Assembly (NCBI GenBank): GCA_032191485.1
Contig: JAVDOI010000010.1
Span: forward strand, 8,301,318 to 8,365,317
DNA length: 64,000 bases
Source: Leptoclinus maculatus
Lineage: Eukaryota > Chordata > Actinopteri > Perciformes > Stichaeidae
Reading direction: 5' to 3'
A program made the position numbers and the translations under genes. Shown here piece after piece: positions 56,367-64,000 of the stretch. How positions within the stretch are numbered: the first letter of the stretch is position 1; every line of letters begins with the position of its first letter. The notes under the pieces are model-generated. The model saw only the letters and a list, made by a program, of their open reading frames with translations, was not told where the DNA came from and did no database searches.

Positions 56367-59300
56367 GTGAGAGTTTTATCTGACACATAACGGCTAACGT
56401 TAGCTAGTTCAAACCGAGCCGGGGCAGCTTATTGTACTGAAATATATAACGCTAACACAACAATACTCTTGTCTGCGGAAGGACATCAGCCTTTGTGTTT
56501 CTTTGGAGAGTGTGTTTAACAAATGCCAAATACACTGCATGTGTTACCCTTTGCACGCTAACGTGGACGCGTCCGAGCACGTTTTAAGAAAGCTTTAACG
56601 TCACAGCAGCGGAAGGCGGTTACGCCACATGTCACTTGTGGCGTAACCCCAAGGGTTAAGACATGTCTCCTATCATCATCTTCTTCTTCTTCGTTGTGCA
56701 TACTGTAGATATGAATCGTTATTCACAGTGTTTGTTGCCAATGCAGCGAGGGGCGCCATCATGATAGATGCCGGTAGTCACGTTCAAGCGAGCCCTGCTG
56801 AGCTGAACGTGAGCTGAACACGAGCTGGTGTCAGTTCCTTGAATGACACTTCCTGCTCGTGGGTCACCGTGTCAGTAGGTAGACATTACACTGGCCCTGT
56901 TTACTGACCTTGACAGACAGCAATATGCTGCTTCATAGATAAGATATCTTTACTACAATATTCTGTGTTTTGACTGTAGCTTTGTCAACATATGGTGCAA
57001 CTGGAGCTATATTTGGTTATGGATGAGATGTCCCTAAGGCTGTATAGTGTGGTGTCAAGTTTAACACAGACTAGCAGCAGGTTAACTTGAGTTGTTGCCT
57101 TCTTGTGTCTTAAATAAAAGAAACAATTTATTAATGTGATTTAAAGTCACAAACGCTGTAAAACAAGTATATCTTAGGATATAAGTGTTAAGAAAATACC
57201 TGTCTGTAGTGGTATTAGTCATTTGAGAGGATCTTTTCCTGCCTCAAATTTTAAGTGTGTACCTGATAAACACCCTGGTGCCATCTGGTGGGAGCCCTGT
57301 GTGCACAGGAGGTAGGACCGCTACTCTCAAATTGTACCAAAACCTGCATTATAGAAAAAAGCTGACAATAGCTCATCTTCCCCTCTGCATAGAATGAAAC
57401 CGCATCCTGTCTTGCAGCTCATGTCTATAGTTCAGAGTGTGCTGCTGGTTTTTCAGAATACTTGTGCAGGCCCAATGCTTTGGGATTTTTCCTGCCTCAC
57501 TGTTCTACTTCTGGCTCATGTTTCCCATCAGCTGCTTGGAGCTTTCCCCCCAGTGTGACTCTCACATGATGTGCCAGAGCACAATGACTCCTACAATGAC
57601 CCCTCTCCCCTTCTCCTCTCCTGCTGCCCCTGTTCTCTTTTTCTCACCATTTCTTTGTTTCCCACACCTTACTTTTTCCTCCCCTGTGCCCTTTGTTCAC
57701 GTGACAAAGTTGGGTGGAAACAGTGGATGAGACCACTCTGATGTAGTGTTTTTGCCTCCAAGGGGCTTTTTTAAAATTGTAATAGTTACTGGGGATTTTA
57801 ACCAAAGAGATTTTACATTGAATTCCTTAATGAACGGATTCATTAGATTAAAAAAATCTTTGAAAATATCTTATACTGGTTTGTACATGTCTATACTTGC
57901 TTGTGTTAAGCCGTATAATTGTGACTTTGTCAAGTGTGTATTCTACAAGGTAAACGGGCGTATTGGTTAAACAATGGACTTGATGTGGTTCCATAAGTTT
58001 AGTAAGTTTTAATCTAAGCTTTGCCTGTCTGCTGCAGGTTGTTATATTTCCTATGAAGACTATTATTAATGTGTAACCCCTAACCCAATGTAATCATTTT
58101 TAACATCTAAAATCTGTCTACATTATACATGCCTTAATCTCGTCCTATACATGGGTGCAGACTGTATTCTGTTAAAAAAAAAACACACTTTGATTTAAAA
58201 TGTTGCTATTTCCTGATGCTTTGTTCGTGTTTCCAGTTAAAACTCAACCACTAGTTAGACAGGGTTTTCACTTAATTGTATGCTATTTGGATATGAGGCG
58301 CCCAGAGTACTCGACTCTCTTACTGTAACAAGAGGAAGTCCACGAGGCTCTTCTTGGAATGATGGAGTGAGAAAATGTCTTTATACGGTTTTATGACATG
58401 TGACAACAGATTATTCTTGCAGGAGTTGAAATGCTCCCACAATGAGAGGTTAGTAGGCAGTTTGTTTTCCAACAACAGCTGACTATACACTTAAACACAG
58501 AAGGTGTTTAAGAGCCGGACCATTTGCTGATGGCAAAGCCCTTTAGACAAATAGGCCAGGTCTTTAACACCACGATGATAGTTATTAAGTTATCATCGTT
58601 ATGGCAAATGCATTTATGGTAGCACTGCCTAGTAATAGTCATGTAATGTTGTTAAGGTGTAACTTCAGTTGTTGCTCAAGTGTAGTGATCGCGTCAGCAT
58701 TATAAAATAACTACATTGTCTGCTTGCTAACTGGAGTTGCGTGCATGTTGGCTAAAGTTAATTTTGTGAAAGAGTCTATTCAATTCTTCAGTAATTGTGT
58801 AAAGGGCTGTTTCACCTCCGACCTCTTCCTCCCCCTCAACGACCCGTCACAGAGTTTACAATAGTTCTGTTGTAATGTGAGACCAAAAGTCTTATTGCCA
58901 CAGCTTCCATAACTTACTTTTTATGACGCTATTGTTACTTTTTTCAAAGGGTTTTGTTCAGTTACTAAGAACCCTTTGAGGAAGCCATGTTTGATCCTAG
59001 ATGTTCACCTTTCAGACACTGATGTTAATCTGTCTGCAGTCCTTGAAGTTAAATAAATGTTCAAGTTCAACTTTTTTAATTAGAAACTATTTTCAGTCTC
59101 TTGCATGTTATATATATATATATATATATATTTATTATTTTTTTTCTTTCATTCGATGTGTGTTATTTTGGGGAAAGACAACGGCAGGTTGTTTCACACC
59201 TTGATGTTGTTTTGGCCTTGACGATAAGTGCTAAAATAAAATCTGTCTAACTTCCTCTCTTGTTCGATCATAGGCCGTGCTCATTTAGCGTTCATGTCGA

Positions 59301-61902
59301 ACAGGTTATGCCGGCAAGTGTCGTTCCCAGAAGGGCGTGACTCAGGTCTGCTCTCACTATCTCTTTTGCACACACTTGGATACAAGTCGTGGTTCAGAGA
59401 ATGCTACAAGCAAAGTGACTCCTTTTTTAAAGGACGTTTGTGGGTCTTGTTTGTACATATTTATTCTAGATTTGTGCTCTGTTTTATATTGCTAATATCC
59501 ATAGGTCTCTCAACTGAAAAAGCGGCTAATCTGATTAAAGTATTAGGGCCCGGTATGTTTGGTATGTAAGATTAGACATCGCTCTGCCCACCTTAGAGAG
59601 CAATTAGCTTCACAAAGCAGCTAAGCCTGTTCTTATACCATTTTATAAGTGCATATCTGTCAAGTGTCACGGTTGCGTGCAAAGCAGGCTATGAATAAGA
59701 AAAATGTGAAGCTGCTTATATTTAATTTTTTATTTTGTGACCCGTAGGTGTAATGTACTTGGTTGTATCACCCTCAAGGTTGACGAAGTGAAGGGAGTCC
59801 CGGGGTTGTCTGAGGCCGTCCCATGTTCTAAAGTTGGCTGCGCTAAATATAATGTTATTATGCGGCGTGGTTCCAAACATGGCTGCAACCTCATTTGCTT
59901 TGTCATACACTTGAAGTACACGGTTAGGTTTTTATCCGTGCTGTTGGGAGTTTAGCAAGGCCATGTTTTAACGCTGCAAGTTAGTGCTGGCCTGACTGAT
60001 TGTTTGTCTCGCTTTTGGGCATTTGCCCACACAGCTCTCCTCACGCAATGTCCCGTCTGGGACCTCCTTCCTGGAGAGCTTGTAAATTGGCCTGTAGGGA
60101 TCATTAAGAGTTTCTTTCGCTGCTCGGCACACATCAATCTCTCCGGGCAAGCTCGGCATCATTTTGTCTGTTTTCGCTTCACTTTTGTTTAATTACAGAA
60201 GAAACTGAACAGATGGTGCACAAATAAAGTTGTTAGTCTGTTTTGAGCATGTTTTGAATATGTGGTTTCTATCTGAGTCTACTCTCAACAATGTTTTCAG
60301 TGTTTTTATATTTGGTCCAAAGTTCAGTAAGTGTGGCAATGGTTAAACCCATGAGGCCATATAATTCTCTACTACAGGGCTTGATAACACTGGGGTTGTT
60401 TGAAAAGTTTGGGTCTGTTTTGTTCTTTAAAGGTCAGACAGGATAGAAGAGGTCATGATTGTTTTCTGTCAAAGAGTCCTGAATGCATCTTGTTGCTGGG
60501 ATAAGAATTGGGGAAAGAGTTGCTTTTATTATGGATTAAGAAGTTAGTTGGTTTAAGGTGAAACTGTGTGAAACACTGCTCTCTTTTCATGTGAATGCCT
60601 TTTTGTTAGAGGGTTTTACGGTCATGTCACCTACGAAAGCATTCCGCAAATGCTTTGACTGCATAATAGGTCTCATTTGGTTTGCACTCATTTAGGTGTA
60701 AAGGGATGCTGCAGGCTGCATCTCCTCTCCAGTGCATATTTTCGACGGTCAACGATTAATCTGAACAGATGAGATGCTTTACAAACGGTCTATCGGTGGA
60801 ACTGGGCTCCGATTGCGTCCGTTTTACATAGAGGCTCCTTACTCAATATGGGGTCCACTTTTGTTGAAAATATGTGTGTTCATGTGATTAACATAGGGGT
60901 ACACCACTAATAAATGCATTGTATTTGGTTACCTTAGTTATTGGCAAATAAAGTGAATTGGGCTAAGTAGTTCATTGGATTGACAAAATGTCACTGGTGA
61001 TACTGCTGGTGAAATCCTTAGCCAGCAGGAGAAAGAGCGGTAGGAGACCAGGAAGTGACTATGCAGTGTCCAAGGGTCAAATATCGGTCAATCAATTTTC
61101 ACTGAGTGGTGAGAAATTCTAGACTGTAGCATTGTCTCTCTTACACCTTAATGTGCATTCATAATAGATGTGGTTATTCATCTGTTCAAAAACTGTGCAG
61201 AAATGTAAGCAAAGTGGGTCCAATTGGTTATCAAACATAAGAGATACCGGTTTTGACCCGTCTCAGCCCCGTGTGCTGCTGAAGCATCATACATACTATT
61301 CTCCCCTGACGGTGTTCACATGCATGGCTCTTATTCCACTGATGGTGCATTACAATAGTCAAGAAAATATACAGCTGACACTGGGTTTCAGGTCTTGTTA
61401 CTCTGTTAAATTGAAACCTTGCTTTGATTGGCTCTTATTTTGAATCCAAGCTAGTTATGCTGTTGTTGTATTCTACTGGCGGTGGAGTTCACATGGAGGC
61501 ATGGAGTCTGTGCTGACCTGTGCTGGACACTGGCCTTTTGTGCCTCGGAACAGTGCTGCCTTTCAAGTGTGCAGCAAAGGAAACCCCGTGGATGTTTGGA
61601 CAAGAGGTGGGACGTGTTCTTTGGACACTCCATCGTTCCCAGAAGGGAAACAGTATCGCATTGTATAGAAATAAAAAAATCTTTTGAGTATAACGCTCAT
61701 CTCTTGTAGACTTGAAAAATGGATAGTTAAAGCAGGTATTTTATCTGTAGCCATTTCATTTACAGGGAATTTAAAACTCAACGTAGTGTTTGAGTAGATC
61801 GTCACTTTTAAAAACCTCAAACAGTGAGAAAGACGACGACAATCATTCCATCATTAGGCCGGATGCTTCACTTATACTTTCCTTGTTTGTTTCCCTTTTT
61901 AG
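56367..61902 (+). other. Putative tfrc intron 1
   Basis: No coding exon was recognised. It contains a perfect 12-bp-stem inverted repeat (56618-56648), an (AT)n tract (59109-59131) and otherwise ordinary sequence. Frames near 59.7-60.2 kb on both strands match no family I know. Confidence 0.45.
56618..56648. repeat. Perfect inverted repeat, 12-bp stem and 7-base loop
   Basis: GGTTACGCCACA (56618-56629) pairs with TGTGGCGTAACC (56637-56648) around TGTCACT. It lies about 250 bases after the predicted tfrc exon 1. Confidence 0.9.
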
Positions 61903-61914
61903 ACTGAAGCAGCA

Positions 61915-62176
61915 ATGGACCAGGCAAGGTCAACAATATCCAAAATTGTGAGTATTACAACCTAAATCCTCAAATAACAAGCTTTGCTCTGAGAAATTAT
62001 CTTTCCATTATTACCTCTTCTCAAATGAGTGTTGTTATAACTGCCCTTGTTGCACAATTAAATGTTCTTTCATCTTGGTAACAAATAATTACTTTTACAT
62101 TTCGTCAACACCATCCTGAATGATATTCAGGCAGTGTGACGTGAGAATATTTTCACTGCAGTTAATGTTATAATAT

Positions 62177-62236
<60 letters not shown>

Positions 62237-63736
62237 TAATATTATTTAAGTACTGTGAATTCATCTTGATTAAGATTAGTGATGGGAATATTTTAAATAA
62301 GGGTTATAGTCAATATGAATTATTGCTTTTTTACACAACCTCGTGCCATTATAAAGTCGAAATCATCCCTGCAATAAGTACAGTAACATTAATCAATAAA
62401 TATGAAACAAGTGGGCAACACAGTGAACTTGCAGCTGACGGCTATCACAGAAAGTTTAAGGATACTGAAAACGAGCACTACGCAGTCCTGGTTCCACCAA
62501 TGGTGAACTACTTCCTGTCAGATTTGATCAAAAGGACAAAATATAAATTAGTCAATGTTACATTTTTATTTATTTTTTAATTTTCTCTTACCCAGCACAA
62601 CTAATTTGTGTTAATTTGTCACAACAATTTTTCAAAATCACTTTTTACTTGAATAATTGCGTAACAGGAAACCGCGAGTAGTTTTCCATTTTCTTCTTGG
62701 CAGTTGCTCGAAGGAGAAGATCTACTGCGTTAGTGCTCATTATCGGTCATCTTTCATCCTTCTTTTAGCTCTCCGAAAGAAACGTCTGTAAGTTCATTTT
62801 GTTATACACTCGTTTGACATTTCATGCATGTTATTTATGAAAGATTTTTCATCGTTATTGGCACATGACACGGTTGTGCTTTTTTAGATGAAAACCTAAC
62901 TATGACGGAGAAAGAGAAACGAAACAGAAACTGAGCTCTTTTGCTTAATTTATTGTCGGTATTTTACTACTTATTGTACTTTAAAGAATAAAAATAAAAC
63001 TATAGTTGGCACAGTCAGATTATGTGCTGTAGATATTGCTATTTTTATAAAGGATTCTTTCATTCCAAACAAACATCGGGGCCAACTGTAACTGTCGATA
63101 AACGTCTTTTATGTGGGGGTGGGGGGGGGGGGGGGGGGGCGTCCAGAAGTTCTGAGGCTTTTTTCCAGATAGTGAGTAGTCAATGGTCCATTGGAGGTGT
63201 ATTCCTAATGAATCAAAGTGTGAGCTAAAAGAAAAAAGCAATGCTGGAAGAGGAAATGGGAATTCCCCCCAACCTGGCAACCCTAAAGTTGTTCTTTATT
63301 ACTGATCAAATAAACATCAATAAAGGATTTTATTAACGGTATTTAGGGCATTAGCTATAACTTATATGCTCCTAAGATATTTAAGGTCTGTCTTTTAGAA
63401 AGTGTATTCTGTCATCTCAAGCAAGTCATAATAAACCTCATTGATCATCGGTTTCAGCTCAGCTCTCAGCGCTATAAAGCATCGTTCTGTCGTTGCAGTT
63501 TAACGGGGAGCCGCACTCCTACACACGCTTCAACCTGACCCAGAACATGGAAGGCGACAACAGCCAGGTGGAGATGAAGCTGTCGTCCGACATGGACGAG
63601 GAGGTCGGGGGAAACGGCGTGGGAGACCACCTCAATCACAACTCCAACCGCAAACCCGCCGTGGCTCAAAAGCTCGGGCGCAAACCAAAGAACCTCTGTT
63701 TCATGGCCGCCGCCACCCTCCTCATCTTCATCATCG
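61915..63736 (+). CDS. tfrc: Transferrin receptor 1 (N-terminal exons only)
   Basis: Coding exons 61915-61947 and 63499-63736 join at a codon boundary; the gene continues beyond the window. TfR1 is a type II membrane homodimer that takes up iron-loaded transferrin by clathrin-mediated endocytosis. The start is MDQARSTISKI, matching human MMDQARSAFSNL without the extra Met. The internalisation motif YTRF is at residues 19-22 (human 20-23), followed by GDNSQVEMKL and an acidic stretch. A basic segment (KLGRKPK) then precedes the start of the signal-anchor helix (NLCFMAAATLLIFIIG). The protease-like and helical ectodomain and the 3' UTR iron-responsive elements lie outside the window. Fish have tfr1a and tfr1b copies; which one this is cannot be told here. 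Confidence 0.9.
62180..62231 (+). repeat. (GT)n microsatellite in tfrc
   Basis: About 26 GT units in the intron after the ATG exon. Confidence 0.95.
62914..62935 (+). promoter_or_regulatory. ISRE/IRF-like element in tfrc intron
   Basis: GAAACGAAACAGAAACT gives three GAAAC cores spaced for IRF binding (GAAANNGAAACT type). A second GAAAGAAAC is found near 62776. Both are intronic, between the first two coding exons. Confidence 0.4.
63114..63139 (+). repeat. Poly-G run
   Basis: A stretch of G with one T, about 24 bases long, about 360 bases before tfrc exon 3; it could form a G-quadruplex. Confidence 0.85.
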
Positions 63737-64000
63737 GTGAGAGTGAAGGGGCTGTGTGTTTTATATTTAGTTTGCATAAAATAACATGGTGTCCCTTAAG
63801 TATCAATCTTAGGACTACTGCTTTGAATCTGTTTTGATGGTGGCACCAGTGAACGCAGCATCTCTTCTCCTACCCATGCTGATGACTCAGTTCAACCACA
63901 AACGAGAAATATCAGTTGTAGGTTAAGTCTTAGGAAAATAAACAGATTTTTCTAAGACTTGCCCTGACTTGCCCTGAGCAAGGCTCATGTGGGGGGATGT
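63737..64000 (+). other. Start of the next tfrc intron
   Basis: It begins with gtgaga after the phase-1 end of the exon. No further exon is reached before the window ends. Confidence 0.7.

Noticed and set aside
55919..56383. A 154-codon open frame on the plus strand
   Set aside because: It shows no recognisable domain, overlaps the putative tfrc promoter and first exon, and ends just beyond the predicted splice donor.
56618..56648. Iron-responsive element in tfrc
   Set aside because: The loop is TGTCACT and there is no bulged C five bases below a CAGTGN loop; TFRC elements are in the 3' UTR, which is outside the window.
59722..60192. Overlapping frames on both strands, one with Cys spacing that loosely suggests a zinc-binding THAP-like start
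   Set aside because: The spacing does not follow a THAP domain (no conserved P or AVPTIF-type end), and the frame is short, without flanking exons.

Overview
The window is vertebrate nuclear DNA, almost certainly from a teleost fish. The genes are split by GT-AG introns and encode vertebrate proteins. CA/GT, CT and AT microsatellites are abundant, and several dispersed repeats have sequences I recognise as common in ray-finned fish. There is no prokaryotic content.

Five protein genes and the start of a sixth could be traced with phase-consistent exons. (1) plpp3 (+), a lipid phosphate phosphatase, runs from its second coding exon to its stop at 6345; exon 1 lies left of the window. Two alternative second exons are present. 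(2) lurap1 (+, 22169-24614) encodes an NF-kB/actomyosin adaptor. (3) pgap6/tmem8a (+, 25810-31632) encodes a surface GPI-specific phospholipase of the CREST superfamily. (4) rgs11 (-, 35543-42884) encodes an R7-type RGS protein with DEP, GGL and RGS domains. (5) ints15 (+, 44296-47888) encodes Integrator subunit 15 (C7orf26). (6) tfrc (+, ATG at 61915) encodes transferrin receptor 1; only the first two coding exons are in the window, with a 5' exon and promoter near 56.2-56.4 kb.

The genes are functionally unrelated. Their order reflects synteny: pgap6 and rgs11 are convergent neighbours here and lie close together on human 16p13.3, and plpp3 and lurap1 are both on human 1p. rgs11 and ints15 are divergent, with about 1 kb between them.

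The gene-poor 8.5-22 kb interval holds fish dispersed repeats and a nested palindromic element cluster (18.27-20.12 kb) that contains a 21-bp palindromic satellite. Other mobile DNA includes a 5'-truncated L2-like LINE (51.05-53.81 kb), a relic LINE inside rgs11, a Harbinger-like deletion derivative with a SANT/Myb-like fragment (32.0-32.5 kb), and two copies of a foldback element (20.85-21.16 and 46.8-47.4 kb).

The observations most worth following up are: the mutually exclusive plpp3 exon pair, whose joint inclusion would shift the frame; an in-frame TAG next to a tandem acceptor in rgs11; a (TG)n tract against the rgs11 exon 16 acceptor, where skipping would open a 165-codon alternative C-terminus; the nested palindrome/satellite cluster; and ETS/CRE, hairpin and ISRE-like signals in tfrc.
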